The notes: a model not told the origin generated them from the letters alone. A DNA stretch of 64,000 nt from Curtobacterium sp. MCSS17_008 (GCF_003234185.1 NZ_QKSM01000005.1:62001-126000); one strand, 5' to 3'; shown: positions 16,511 through 24,863, numbered from the stretch's first letter. Translations and numbers: made by a program.

Positions 16511-19003
16511 GTGAAGCGCGGGAAACTCCGGGTGCTGCTCGGCGCCGCCCCCGGTGTCGGCAAGACGTACACGATGCTCGAAGAGGGGCACCGGCTGCGT
16601 GCCGAGGGCCGGGACGTGGTCGTCGCCGTCGTCGAGACGCACGAGCGTGCCGCCACCGCCGCGCTCGTCGACGGGCTCGAGGTCATCCCGCGCCGGGTCG
16701 TCGAGCACCGTGGTGTCGCACTCGACGACATGGACCTCGACGCCGTGGTGGCCCGCGCCCCCGACGTCGCCCTCGTCGACGAGCTCGCGCACACGAACGC
16801 CCCCGGCAGCCCGAACGAGAAGCGCTGGCAGGACGTCGAGGTGCTGCTGGCCGCCGGCATCAGCGTCATCTCGACGGTGAACATCCAGCACATGCAGTCC
16901 CTCGGCGACGTCGTCCGCGAGATCACCGGCACGGTGCAGCGCGAGACCGTCCCCGATGCCGTGGTCCGCGCCGCCGACCAGATCGAGGTCGTCGACCTGT
17001 CCCCGGCGTCCCTGCGCGAACGGCTCTCGGACGGGCTGGTCTACCCGGCCGCGCGCATCGACGCCGCGCTCTCGAACTACTTCCGGCTCGGCAACCTCAC
17101 CGCCCTGCGCGAGATCGCGCTGCTCTGGCTCGCCGACGAGGTCGACGACGCACTCAAGGCCTACCGCGCCGAGCACGGCATCGACCACCGCTGGGAGACC
17201 CGCGAGCGCGTCCTCGTCGCACTCACCGGCGGCCCCGAGGGCGAGACGCTCCTGCGACGGGGCGCCCGCATCGCCGCCCGGAGCGCCGGCGGGGAGCTCG
17301 CCGCCGTGCACGTCACGACGAACGACGGGCTCCGCGAGCGGCACCCAGGGGCGCTCGGCAAGCAGCGCACCCTGCTCGAACAACTCGGTGGCACGTACCA
17401 CCAGGTCGTCGGCGACGACGTGCCGTCGACGCTCGTGCGGTTCGCGAAGTCGGTCGACGCGACCCAGATCGTGATCGGCGTGAGCCGCCGCAGCCGGCTC
17501 GCGGCGGCGCTGACCGGTCCGGGCATCGGCAACACGGTCGTGCGCGAGTCGGGTGACATAGACGTGCACGTCGTCACCCACGAGCGAGCCGGCGGCGGGT
17601 TCGCGCTGCCGAAGCTCGGTGGGAGCCTGTCGCGCGGCCGGATCGCGGCGGCGTTCGCGGTCTCGCTGATCCTCGGCCCACTGCTCACCTGGGCGCTGTC
17701 GTTCGGCAGCGACCCGGACTCGATCACGGTCGACGTCCTGGCGTACCAGCTGCTCGTGCTCGTGGTCGCGCTCACCGGCGGGATGTGGCCGGCGGTGTTC
17801 ACCGCGGTGCTGTCCGGGCTGAGCCTCGACTACTTCTTCGTGCAACCCCTCTACATGGTCACCGTCCAGCAGCCGTGGCACCTGGTGGCGCTCGTGATGT
17901 ACGTGATCAGCGCCGTCCTGGTCAGTTTCGTGGTCGACCGGTCCGCCCGTCGCAGCCGTGCTGCACGACGGGCGGCGGCCGAGTCGGGGCTCCTCGTCGG
18001 GATCGCCGGCAGCGTCCTCCGCGGCGACGACGCCCTGCAGGCGCTGCTCGACCGTACCCGCGAGGCGTTCGGCTTCAGCGGCGTGCGGATCCGGCAGGGC
18101 GACGAGGTCCCGGCCACGTCCGGGACCTTCGCCGACGGTGCGGACGCGACCACGAGCCTCCCGTCCGGCGCCGTCCTCGAGTTCGCGGGCGCACCCGACG
18201 ACCCGACCCAGCGCCGACTGCTGCGCGTCGTCGAGCAGCAGCTCGACGCGGCGGTGGAGCACCGCCGGCTCAGCCGCACCGCGGTCGACGCGGAGCGGAT
18301 CGCAGCGGCGGACCGGGTGCGGAGCGCGATCCTCGCGGCGGTCGGCCACGACGTGCGCCGACCGATCGCCGCGGCGTCCGCCGCCGTGCAGACGCTGCGG
18401 GCCGCCGACATCCAGTTGTCGACGGTCGACCGGGAGGCGCTGCTCGCCACCGCCGACGAGAGCCTCAGTCAACTGGCGGTGCTGTTGGCCGACCTGCTCG
18501 ACGTGAGCCGCGTGCAGGCCGGGGTGCTCGCCGTCACCCCCGTGCCCACCGCGCTCGAGACGGTGGTCGCCCCCGCACTCGACGAACTCGAACTCGGTCC
18601 GGACGACGTCGACCTCGACCTGCCCGCCGAGCTGCCGCCCGTCCTCGCCGACCCCGTGTTGCTGCAGCGCGTCGTCGTGAACCTGCTCGCGAACGCGTCC
18701 CGCTACGCCCCGGAGGGCACACGCGTCCGCGTCGCGGCGAGCGCCTTCGGCGGCGGGGTCGAACTCCGCGTCGCCGACCGCGGACCCGGCATCCCCGAGG
18801 ACCGGCGAGACCAGGTGTTCCAGCCCTTCCAACGGCTCGGCGACACCGACAACGAGACCGGCCTCGGGCTGGGGCTCGCGCTCGCACGCGGCTTCACCGA
18901 GGGCATGGGCGGCACGATCGAGGTCGACGACACCCCCGGCGGCGGACTCACCGTCGTCGTGCGGCTGCCGATCGCCGGACACCTGGAAGTGGATGTCAAG
19001 TGA
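16511..19003 (+). CDS. kdpD: KdpD, osmosensitive potassium sensor histidine kinase
   Basis: An 830-residue sensor kinase. The N-terminal KdpD domain has Walker A GAAPGVGKT (about 11-19) and Walker B-like VALVDELAHTNAPG; a universal-stress-protein-like domain follows (about 225-360); a cluster of membrane helices (about 375-480, DUF4118) precedes a GAF-like region. The kinase core has H-box AVGHDVRRPIAA, N-box NLLANASRYAPEG and G-boxes DRGPGIPED and GLGLGLALARGF. The H-box form GHD-RRP is usual for actinobacterial KdpD. The GTG start sits 121 bases after kdpC; an ATG at 16504 gives only a 3-codon frame ending inside it. Its stop overlaps kdpE. Confidence 0.96.
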   Translation: MKRGKLRVLLGAAPGVGKTYTMLEEGHRLRAEGRDVVVAVVETHERAATAALVDGLEVIPRRVVEHRGVALDDMDLDAVVARAPDVALVDELAHTNAPGSPNEKRWQDVEVLLAAGISVISTVNIQHMQSLGDVVREITGTVQRETVPDAVVRAADQIEVVDLSPASLRERLSDGLVYPAARIDAALSNYFRLGNLTALREIALLWLADEVDDALKAYRAEHGIDHRWETRERVLVALTGGPEGETLLRRGARIAARSAGGELAAVHVTTNDGLRERHPGALGKQRTLLEQLGGTYHQVVGDDVPSTLVRFAKSVDATQIVIGVSRRSRLAAALTGPGIGNTVVRESGDIDVHVVTHERAGGGFALPKLGGSLSRGRIAAAFAVSLILGPLLTWALSFGSDPDSITVDVLAYQLLVLVVALTGGMWPAVFTAVLSGLSLDYFFVQPLYMVTVQQPWHLVALVMYVISAVLVSFVVDRSARRSRAARRAAAESGLLVGIAGSVLRGDDALQALLDRTREAFGFSGVRIRQGDEVPATSGTFADGADATTSLPSGAVLEFAGAPDDPTQRRLLRVVEQQLDAAVEHRRLSRTAVDAERIAAADRVRSAILAAVGHDVRRPIAAASAAVQTLRAADIQLSTVDREALLATADESLSQLAVLLADLLDVSRVQAGVLAVTPVPTALETVVAPALDELELGPDDVDLDLPAELPPVLADPVLLQRVVVNLLANASRYAPEGTRVRVAASAFGGGVELRVADRGPGIPEDRRDQVFQPFQRLGDTDNETGLGLGLALARGFTEGMGGTIEVDDTPGGGLTVVVRLPIAGHLEVDVK

Positions 19004-19698
19004 GCACCAAGGTCCTCATCGCCGACGACGACGCGCAGCTCGTCCGCGCGCTGTCCGTCACGCTCGCCGCCCGCGGGTACGAGGTCGTCACCGCCCGTGA
19101 CGGCCGCGCCGCGATCGACGCCGTGATCACCGAGCGGCCGGACATCGTCATGCTCGACCTCGGCATGCCGCGCCTCGACGGCATCGGGGTGCTCGAGGGC
19201 ATCCGCGCCTGGTCGCAGGTGCCGGTGCTCGTGCTCTCCGGGCGGACCGACTCGTCGGACAAGGTCGACGCCCTCGACGCCGGCGCCGACGACTACGTGA
19301 CGAAGCCGTTCCAGATGGACGAGCTGCTCGCCCGGCTGCGGGCGCTCGCCCGGCGGCAGGCGACGGCGGCGGCGACCGCGGGTGCGACGCCGACGGTGAC
19401 GATCGGCGACCTCGTGGTGGACCTCGTCGCGAAGCAGGTGACCCCGCCGTCGGGCCCTGCGATCCGGCTCACCCCGACCGAGTGGCGGTTGCTCGAGGTC
19501 CTCGTGACGAACCCGGGCCGGCTGATGACCCGCGAGATGCTCCTGACCGAGGTGTGGGGTCCGACGCACGGCAACGACTCCGGGTACCTGCGCCTGTACA
19601 TGGCGCAGCTGCGGCGGAAGCTCGAGCCCGAGCCGTCGCACCCGCGGTTCCTCGTGACCGAGTCGGGCATGGGGTACCGGTTCGACCCGACGGGCTGA
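19000..19698 (+). CDS. kdpE: KdpE, OmpR-family response regulator
   Basis: A 232-residue regulator: receiver domain with acidic pocket ADDD, phosphoacceptor D53 in MLDLGMPRLDG, the Thr/Ser switch in VLSGRT and Lys in VTKPF; a C-terminal winged helix with LTPTEWRLLEVLVTNPG and GYLRLYMAQLRRKLE. The GTG start overlaps the kdpD stop, the standard coupled kdpDE order. The three 11-bp repeats at 11667-11696 are its most likely target. Confidence 0.96.
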   Translation: MSTKVLIADDDAQLVRALSVTLAARGYEVVTARDGRAAIDAVITERPDIVMLDLGMPRLDGIGVLEGIRAWSQVPVLVLSGRTDSSDKVDALDAGADDYVTKPFQMDELLARLRALARRQATAAATAGATPTVTIGDLVVDLVAKQVTPPSGPAIRLTPTEWRLLEVLVTNPGRLMTREMLLTEVWGPTHGNDSGYLRLYMAQLRRKLEPEPSHPRFLVTESGMGYRFDPTG

Positions 19699-19704
19699 CC
19701 GCCG

Positions 19705-19722
19705 GCTTCAGCGCCGCTTCAG
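19705..19722 (+). promoter_or_regulatory. Paired GCTTCAG boxes upstream of response regulator gene
   Basis: GCTTCAG at 19705-19711 and 19716-19722, 11 bases centre to centre, in the -35 zone of the CATGCT hexamer at 19733. The same pair occurs upstream of the PepSY gene (21797-21814), which suggests binding by the response regulator encoded here and autoregulation. Confidence 0.65.
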
Positions 19723-19732
19723 GACGCCACGC

Positions 19733-19738
19733 CATGCT
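19733..19738 (+). promoter_or_regulatory. -10 hexamer CATGCT, leaderless start at 19745
   Basis: CATGCT, 6-base spacer, ATG at 19745; lies 10 bases after the paired GCTTCAG boxes. Confidence 0.5.
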
Positions 19739-19744
19739 CGGACG

Positions 19745-20422
19745 ATGCGGGTGCTGGTGGTCGACGACGAGGTCCGGCTCGCCGACGGCATCCGCACCGG
19801 GCTGCAGGCCGAGGGGTTCGCGGTCGACGTCGCCCACGACGGCGTCGACGGGCTCTGGTACGCCCGCGAACACACGTACGACGCGATCGTGCTCGACCTG
19901 ATGATGCCCGGCCTGAGCGGTTGGAAGGTCTGCGAGACGCTGCGTGCCGAGCAGGACTGGACCCCGGTGCTCATGCTCACGGCCAAGGACGGTGAGTGGG
20001 ACCAGGTCGACGCCCTCGACGCCGGAGCCGACGACTACGTGACGAAGCCGTTCTCGTTCCCGGTGCTGGTGGCCCGTCTCCGTGCGCTCGTCCGGAGGGG
20101 GTCCCGCGAACGCCCCACGGTCCTCCAGGCGGGGGACCTGCGGCTGGACCCGGCGGAGCGACGCGTCTGGCGGGGCGAGGTCCTGCTCGACCTGACGAGC
20201 CGGGAGTTCGCGGTCCTCGAGTACCTGATGCGGCACCCCGGGCAGGTGCTCGGCAAGCGCGAGGTCATCGCGAACGTCTGGGACGACGACTTCGCGGGGG
20301 ACCCGAACATCGTCGAGGTGTACGTCGGACACCTCCGCAGGAAGGTCGACCGGCCGTTCGGCCGGACAGCGATCGAGACCGTCCGCGGGGCCGGGTACCG
20401 CCTCGACGCCGACGGTGGTTGA
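19745..20422 (+). CDS. OmpR-family response regulator
   Basis: A 225-residue two-component regulator. Receiver: VVDDE at 5-9, phosphoacceptor D51 in VLDLMMPGLSG, switch Thr in MLTAKDG, Lys in VTKPF. Winged-helix effector: LTSREFAVLEYLMRHPGQVL and VEVYVGHLRRKVDRPF. It is co-encoded with a histidine kinase whose GTG start overlaps its end by 8 bases. Its own promoter carries two GCTTCAG boxes also found before the PepSY lipoprotein gene beyond the kinase, so the three genes look like one small autoregulated regulon. The stimulus is unknown; similar RR-HK-PepSY sets in actinobacteria are linked with envelope or metal stress. Confidence 0.93.
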   Translation: MRVLVVDDEVRLADGIRTGLQAEGFAVDVAHDGVDGLWYAREHTYDAIVLDLMMPGLSGWKVCETLRAEQDWTPVLMLTAKDGEWDQVDALDAGADDYVTKPFSFPVLVARLRALVRRGSRERPTVLQAGDLRLDPAERRVWRGEVLLDLTSREFAVLEYLMRHPGQVLGKREVIANVWDDDFAGDPNIVEVYVGHLRRKVDRPFGRTAIETVRGAGYRLDADGG

Positions 20423-21761
20423 GCGCGGACCGGGGCGGTCGCGCCGGCCCGCGTCGATCCGCGCCCGTGCGACGGGAGGCGCGGCGCTCGTCGTCCTCCT
20501 CGCCCTGGTGATCGGGGCGGTCGCCTTCGTCGCCGTGCTGCGCGGGTCGCTGACGGACGGTGTGCGGTCGGCAGCCGAGCAGACCCTCGACGGCCTCGCC
20601 GCCCGCGTCGAGACCGACGGTGCCGCCGCGGTCCGCGCCGAGGACGACGACGTCCTCGCCCAGCTGCAGGACGCCGACGGTCGGGTGCTGGCCCGGAGCG
20701 AGGACGGCCCGGACCAGCCCCTCGACGCCGACGCGGACGACGGCTACCGGCACGACGGCGAACGCTGGCTCCTCGTCACCGACGACGTCGACCTGCCCGC
20801 GGGCGGTGACGCCGTCCTCGTCGTCGGCGCGCCGCTCGAGGACACCGACGCGGCCGTCCGCACCACCACCGTGCTGCTCGTCGTCGCTGTCCCGGTCGTC
20901 GTGGCGCTCATGTCGCTCGTGACGTGGTCCGTCGTCGGTCGGGCGCTCCGACCGGTCGACCGGATGCGCCGCGAGGTCGACGACATCGAGGGCGCGAACC
21001 TGGACGCACGCGTCGCCGAACCCGGCTCCGGGGACGAGGTCGACCGGCTCGCCGCGACGATGAACCGGATGCTCGGGCGCCTCGAGGCGTCGCAGCAGGC
21101 ACAGCGGCAGTTCGTCTCGGACGCCTCGCACGAACTCCGCTCGCCGCTGGCGACGATCCGGCAGCACGCCGAGGTCGCCCGCGCGCACCCGGAGGCCACC
21201 GGCACCGCCGAACTCGCCGACGTCGTCCTCGACGAGGGTGCCCGTCTGCAGGACCTCGTCGAGTCGCTGCTCCTGCTCACCCGGGTCGACGAACGTGGTC
21301 GGGACCGTGACCGTGCGGTGGACCTCGACGACCTCGTGTTCGCCGAGGCATCGCGCGCACGGTCCGCGCACGGTCCGACCGTGCGGATCGACGTGTCCGG
21401 GGTCGCACCGGCACGCGTGCGCGGCGACGACCGGCTGCTCGCGCGGGTGGTGCGGAACCTCGTCGACAACGCCGTCCGGCACGCCGAGCAGTTGGTCGTC
21501 CTCGGCCTCGGAGCCACCGGCGACAGCGCCGTCCTCACGGTGGACGACGACGGGCACGGGATCCCGGAGTCCGACCGGTCCCGCGTGTTCGAGCGGTTCG
21601 TCCGGCTCGACGAGGGGCGTGCTCGAGACGCCGGCGGTTCGGGCCTCGGGCTCGCGATCGTCGACGCCGTCGTGCGGGCGCACGGCGGGGACGTCGCCGT
21701 GTCGGCAGCGCCCGGCGGGGGAGCGCGGTTCACCGTCCGGCTGCCCCTCCAGCAGGACTGA
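20415..21761 (+). CDS. HAMP-domain sensor histidine kinase
   Basis: A 448-residue membrane kinase. Two membrane helices (LVVLLALVIGAVAFVAVL near residue 25 and VLLVVAVPVVVALMSLV near 160) enclose a short acidic sensor domain of about 110 residues. HAMP follows (RALRPVDRMRREVDDIE), then HisKA with the phosphorylated His in SDASHELRSPLATI, an N-box around VDNAVRHAEQ, and G-boxes VDDDGHGIPES and GSGLGLAIVDAVV. GTG 20415 overlaps the regulator stop, giving translational coupling. The very acidic outer domain (many Asp and Glu) would suit cation or peptide sensing, which is inference. Confidence 0.92.
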   Translation: MVERGPGRSRRPASIRARATGGAALVVLLALVIGAVAFVAVLRGSLTDGVRSAAEQTLDGLAARVETDGAAAVRAEDDDVLAQLQDADGRVLARSEDGPDQPLDADADDGYRHDGERWLLVTDDVDLPAGGDAVLVVGAPLEDTDAAVRTTTVLLVVAVPVVVALMSLVTWSVVGRALRPVDRMRREVDDIEGANLDARVAEPGSGDEVDRLAATMNRMLGRLEASQQAQRQFVSDASHELRSPLATIRQHAEVARAHPEATGTAELADVVLDEGARLQDLVESLLLLTRVDERGRDRDRAVDLDDLVFAEASRARSAHGPTVRIDVSGVAPARVRGDDRLLARVVRNLVDNAVRHAEQLVVLGLGATGDSAVLTVDDDGHGIPESDRSRVFERFVRLDEGRARDAGGSGLGLAIVDAVVRAHGGDVAVSAAPGGGARFTVRLPLQQD

Positions 21762-21796
21762 CCGGGGCACGCGCCGTCCCGGTGTCGCCCCAGGTC

Positions 21797-21814
21797 GCTT
21801 CAGGTCTGCTTCAG
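21797..21814 (+). promoter_or_regulatory. Paired GCTTCAG boxes upstream of PepSY gene
   Basis: GCTTCAG at 21797-21803 and 21808-21814, with the same 4-base gap as the pair at 19705. CATGGT follows 11 bases later. Strong hint that the upstream OmpR-type regulator controls this gene. Confidence 0.65.
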
Positions 21815-21825
21815 CGCCCGGTCCA

Positions 21826-21831
21826 CATGGT
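21826..21831 (+). promoter_or_regulatory. -10-like hexamer CATGGT, leaderless start at 21838
   Basis: CATGGT, 6-base spacer, ATG at 21838; matches CATGCT at 19733 in sequence and spacing. Confidence 0.45.
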
Positions 21832-21837
21832 GGGTGC

Positions 21838-22461
21838 ATGCACACCACCACGATGAAGACCACCGCCCGCCGTACCGCACTGCTCGCCGCGCTCCCGCTG
21901 GTCGGGGCCCTGGCGCTCGCCGGGTGCGCGACGGACGACGACGATCGGGACGACGCCGCGGGTCCCGCAGCACCGGTGCCCTCGGTGTCGGCGAGCACGG
22001 GTGCCGCGACCACTGCCGCGGCGTCGAACGACGCACTCGAGGCCGCCGCCGCGACCGCTCGCGACGCCGTCGGCTCCGGCACCGTGACCTCGATCGAGCA
22101 GGAGGCCGGCGGCAGCTCGTGGGAGGTCGTCGTCGTCAGCTCCGACGGCACCGAGCAGGAGGTGCACGTCGACGCCGACGGGAAGCGCACGACCGCTGGT
22201 CCGACGAAGGAGCCGGCGGACGCCGACGACGCCGCGGAGAACGAGCGCTTCGTCGGGGCCGCGGACCTCTCGGTCACCGATGCCGCCTCGGCGCTCACCG
22301 ACACGGTCGCGGGGACCGTCACCGAGCTCGGCCTCGACGACCACGCGGGCAAGGTCGTCTGGGAGGGTGACGTCGTCGACGGCTCCGGCACGAAGCACAG
22401 CGTCCGCATCGACGCCGGCAGCGGGAAGGTCGTCACGAGCACGGTCGACACCGACGACTGA
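21838..22461 (+). CDS. PepSY-domain lipoprotein
   Basis: A 207-residue exported lipoprotein. The signal peptide TALLAALPLVGALALAGC ends in a lipobox LAGC, followed by an acidic linker. Two PepSY-like units follow: one around residues 60-125 (ALEAAAATARDAVGSGTV to VHVDADGKRT) and a second around 145-205 (LTDTVAGTVTELGLDD to VRIDAGSGKVV). PepSY domains bind or inhibit other proteins at the envelope. It sits 76 bases after the histidine kinase and shares its promoter boxes with the regulator gene, so it is the probable output or feedback arm of that system. ATG 21853 is an alternative start. Confidence 0.85.
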   Translation: MHTTTMKTTARRTALLAALPLVGALALAGCATDDDDRDDAAGPAAPVPSVSASTGAATTAAASNDALEAAAATARDAVGSGTVTSIEQEAGGSSWEVVVVSSDGTEQEVHVDADGKRTTAGPTKEPADADDAAENERFVGAADLSVTDAASALTDTVAGTVTELGLDDHAGKVVWEGDVVDGSGTKHSVRIDAGSGKVVTSTVDTDD

Positions 22462-22510
22462 CCCGCTGAGCCGCGACCGTCGCGGACCGGCCGGGCCGGC
22501 CCCTGCGCTG

Positions 22511-22569
22511 TCGATGGAGCAGGAACAGTCGGGTGCCGGCGAACCACTCGACGACGTCTGCTCCATCGA
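22511..22569. repeat. 12-bp inverted repeat with 35-base loop
   Basis: TCGATGGAGCAG (22511-22522) and CTGCTCCATCGA (22558-22569) are perfect inverses. The arm is related to the stem at 10128-10147 (both contain GCTCCAYCGA). It lies after the PepSY gene and could end its transcript. Confidence 0.6.
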
Positions 22570-22621
22570 TGGCCGGCGGAGGACCTGCGATCGGCGCGAC
22601 GCCCCGGAGGCACGGCGGCGG

Positions 22622-22627
22622 TAGCGT
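22622..22627 (+). promoter_or_regulatory. -10 hexamer TAGCGT before a 12-codon mini-ORF
   Basis: TAGCGT, 6-base spacer, GTG at 22634; the leaderless geometry used by full-size genes here. Confidence 0.4.
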
Positions 22628-22633
22628 CGAGCC

Positions 22634-22672
22634 GTGACGATCGAGCTGCGCCGGGTCGGCACGAGACCGTGA
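22634..22672 (+). CDS. Leaderless 12-codon mini-ORF upstream of hydrolase
   Basis: GTG ACG ATC ... CCG TGA encodes MTIELRRVGTRP. It has a leaderless promoter and its TGA overlaps the ATG of a second mini-ORF (TGATG), so translation could pass along. It may be a regulatory leader peptide; no homologue is known to me. Confidence 0.35.
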   Translation: MTIELRRVGTRP

Positions 22673-22719
22673 TGCGCCGCGACCTCGCCGGGGTCGAACG
22701 ACGGGAGGACCGCCCGTGA
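22672..22719 (+). CDS. 15-codon mini-ORF coupled to hydrolase start
   Basis: ATG at 22672 encodes MRRDLAGVERREDRP and stops at 22717-22719, overlapping the hydrolase GTG (22716) in a GTGA overlap. The hydrolase ribosome site GGGAGG (22703-22708) lies inside it. Translational coupling is the likely role. Confidence 0.35.
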   Translation: MRRDLAGVERREDRP

Positions 22720-23438
22720 ACCGCGCCCTGCGCTGGACCGCCTGGACCGTCACCGTCGTGGTGCTGCTCGCCGTGGTGTTCCTGGTGTACGCCAACACCG
22801 TCATGCAGGGCACCCGCAGCGCCGCGCTGCAGGTCTGGCGTGACGACCGCGTGGCCGTCCGCGACGCCGTTGACAGCGTCGTGATGACCCCGACCGGCAC
22901 CGCCGACGGAGAAGGGATCGTCTTCATCCCCGGCGCGAAGGTCGACCCGTACGCGTACCTGGCGACCTTCCGGCAGGTGGTCGCGTCCGGCACGACGGTC
23001 GTCATCACGAAGCCGACGCTCAACCTCGCCTTCTTCGACACCCGACCACTGTCGACCTTCGAGGGGCATGCCCCGCAGGTCACCACCTGGGCGGTCGGCG
23101 GCCACTCGCTCGGCGGCGTCCGGGCGTGCCAGCTCGCGCAGGACGCCGACGGCCTGCTGCTCCTCGGCAGCTACTGCGCGGACGACATCGCCCGCTCGTC
23201 CATCCGCGTCCTCAGCGTCTCCGGTTCCCGCGACGGCCTCTCCACCCCGGAGAAGGTCGCCGCCGCCCGGCACCTCCTGCCGTCCACAGCGACCGTGACC
23301 GAGGTCGAGGGCGCCAACCACGCCGACTTCGGCGCCTACGGCGACCAGCCCGGCGACCGCACGGCGACGATCCCGCGCGAGGACGCGCGGGCGCAGATCA
23401 GCGCGGCGATCGAGGACTGGGTGCGCACCCTGGGCTGA
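22716..23438 (+). CDS. Membrane-anchored alpha/beta hydrolase
   Basis: A 240-residue hydrolase with an N-terminal membrane helix (TAWTVTVVVLLAVVFLVYA) that would tether it facing outward. The catalytic triad is visible: nucleophile S131 in VGGHSLGG, Asp in GSRDGLSTP, and His in GANHADFGAYG. GAKVDPYAYL after the oxyanion strand is typical of a group of bacterial alpha/beta hydrolases of unknown substrate. The GTG start has a GGGAGG site and overlaps the end of a 15-codon mini-ORF. A 48-bp palindrome follows the stop. Confidence 0.8.
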   Translation: MNRALRWTAWTVTVVVLLAVVFLVYANTVMQGTRSAALQVWRDDRVAVRDAVDSVVMTPTGTADGEGIVFIPGAKVDPYAYLATFRQVVASGTTVVITKPTLNLAFFDTRPLSTFEGHAPQVTTWAVGGHSLGGVRACQLAQDADGLLLLGSYCADDIARSSIRVLSVSGSRDGLSTPEKVAAARHLLPSTATVTEVEGANHADFGAYGDQPGDRTATIPREDARAQISAAIEDWVRTLG

Positions 23439-23449
23439 CGTGACCAGAC

Positions 23450-23497
23450 GACGGACGGGAGGCTCGGTGCCAGCTGGCACCGAGCCTCCCGTCCGTC
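23450..23497. terminator. Perfect 48-bp palindrome between convergent genes
   Basis: Bases 23450-23473 are the exact inverse of 23474-23497 with no loop base left over; as RNA the central AGCT would form the turn. It begins GACGGACGGGAGGC and lies between the hydrolase and the convergent permease, so it most likely stops transcription from both sides. Confidence 0.75.
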
Positions 23498-23513
23498 ACG
23501 TGGTCCGAGCCCG

Positions 23514-24863
23514 TCAGTGGATGCGGCCCGCCTCGTGGTCGCGGCCGCTCCGGCGGCCCGTCGCCCGGGCGATGAAGTACAGCACCACGCCCACGGCGAG
23601 GAGCAGGGCGGCGTACAGCCAGACCTGCCCGCTCTGCTGCGTGAGCAGCAGGATGCAGGATGCGACGCCGAGCACCGGCACCCACGTCCACACACGGAAG
23701 TGGTCGTGCTCGACCCTGTCCTTGCGCAGCACCAGGACGGCGACGTTCGTGCTGATGAACACGAAGAGCAGCAGGAGCACGACGGTCTCGGCGAGCGTGC
23801 CGACGTCGCCGACGAGCGTCAGGACCATCGCGACGACGGTCGTCGCGATGATGGCGACCCACGGGGTCTTCCGGTTCGGCAGGACCTTGGCGAGGACGGC
23901 GGGCAGGAGCCGCTGCTCGGCCATGCCGTAGGTCACGCGGCTCGACATGATCATGGTGAGGAGCGCGCCGTTCGCCACCGCGACGAGGGCGATGATGCTG
24001 AACACCCAGTCCGGGATCGGGACGCCCGTGGCCGAGACCACGGCGAGGAGCGGACCGCTCGACTCGGAGAGCTCCGAGGCGGGCAGGGCGATCGAGCTCG
24101 CGAGCGCGACGAGCACGTAGACGACGCCTGCCGTGGCGAGGGCGCCGAACAATGCGCGGGGGTAGACGCGGCGGGGCTCGCGGACCTCCTCGGCGACGTT
24201 CGCCGAGGTCTCGAAGCCGACGAACGAGTAGTAGGCGACGATCGCGGCGCTGAGGGTCGCCAGCGCGGGGTTCGCGTCGGCCGGGAACGCGCCGACGCGG
24301 GAGACGTCGCCGCCCCCGCCACCGAGCATCACCGCGACCACGACGATGACGATGACCAGGCCGGAGACCTCGATGATCGTCATGACGACGTTGCTCTTGA
24401 GCGAGTCGGAGATGCCGCGCGCATTCAGGCACGCGATGAGCGCGAGGAACACGATGGCGGTCGGCACCGGCGGCAGGTCGACGAACGTGCCGAGGTAGTC
24501 GCCGGCGAACGCCAGGGACAGGCCGGCGGCGCTCGTGACACCGGCGGCGAGCATGCTGAAGCCGACGAGGAACGACACGATCGGCGTCTTGTACGCCCGT
24601 TCGGCGAACACCGCGGCGCCACCCGCCTTCGGGTACTTCGTGACGAGCTCGGCGTAGGAGCCCGCGGTCAGCAGCGCCAGGAGCAACGCGAGGACCAGCG
24701 GCGCCCAGAGCGCACCGCCGACGTCCTTCGACAGGGTGCCCATCAGGGCGTAGATGCCGGCGCCGAGCACGTCGCCGAGGATGAAGAGGAACAGGAGCGG
24801 GCCGGTGATCGCCTGCTTGAGCTTCGAGCCGCTCTGCGCGGGAGCGCTGGTGTCGCTGGTCAT
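23514..24863 (-). CDS. APC-superfamily amino acid permease
   Basis: A 449-residue transporter with about 12 membrane helices. The first helices show the APC substrate and sodium-site pattern GDVLGAGIYALMG (unwound helix 1) and SYAELVTKYPKAGG after helix 2; VAYYSFVGFETSANVAEEV marks helix 6 with its following loop. This places it with amino acid/polyamine transporters; the substrate is unknown. The start at 24863 (MTSDTSAPAQ) has GGAAGG at good spacing on the minus strand; an open frame continues further but lacks such support. It is divergent from the beta-phosphoglucomutase gene. Confidence 0.9.
   Translation of the reverse strand: MTSDTSAPAQSGSKLKQAITGPLLFLFILGDVLGAGIYALMGTLSKDVGGALWAPLVLALLLALLTAGSYAELVTKYPKAGGAAVFAERAYKTPIVSFLVGFSMLAAGVTSAAGLSLAFAGDYLGTFVDLPPVPTAIVFLALIACLNARGISDSLKSNVVMTIIEVSGLVIVIVVVAVMLGGGGGDVSRVGAFPADANPALATLSAAIVAYYSFVGFETSANVAEEVREPRRVYPRALFGALATAGVVYVLVALASSIALPASELSESSGPLLAVVSATGVPIPDWVFSIIALVAVANGALLTMIMSSRVTYGMAEQRLLPAVLAKVLPNRKTPWVAIIATTVVAMVLTLVGDVGTLAETVVLLLLFVFISTNVAVLVLRKDRVEHDHFRVWTWVPVLGVASCILLLTQQSGQVWLYAALLLAVGVVLYFIARATGRRSGRDHEAGRIH

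Noticed and set aside
18331-18400. Unusual H-box AVGHDVRRPIAA in KdpD
   Set aside because: GHD-RRP in place of SHDLRTP is the common actinobacterial form of KdpD, so it is not a defect.
13603-18982. Long minus-strand open frames opposite kdpB, kdpC and kdpD
   Set aside because: Same GC artefact; composition is Arg/Asp/Gly-rich and no start, motif or promoter supports them.
23441-23504. Extension of the 48-bp palindrome into a longer element through ACCA/TGGT
   Set aside because: The outer four bases pair but the intervening bases do not align symmetrically, so it is probably chance.
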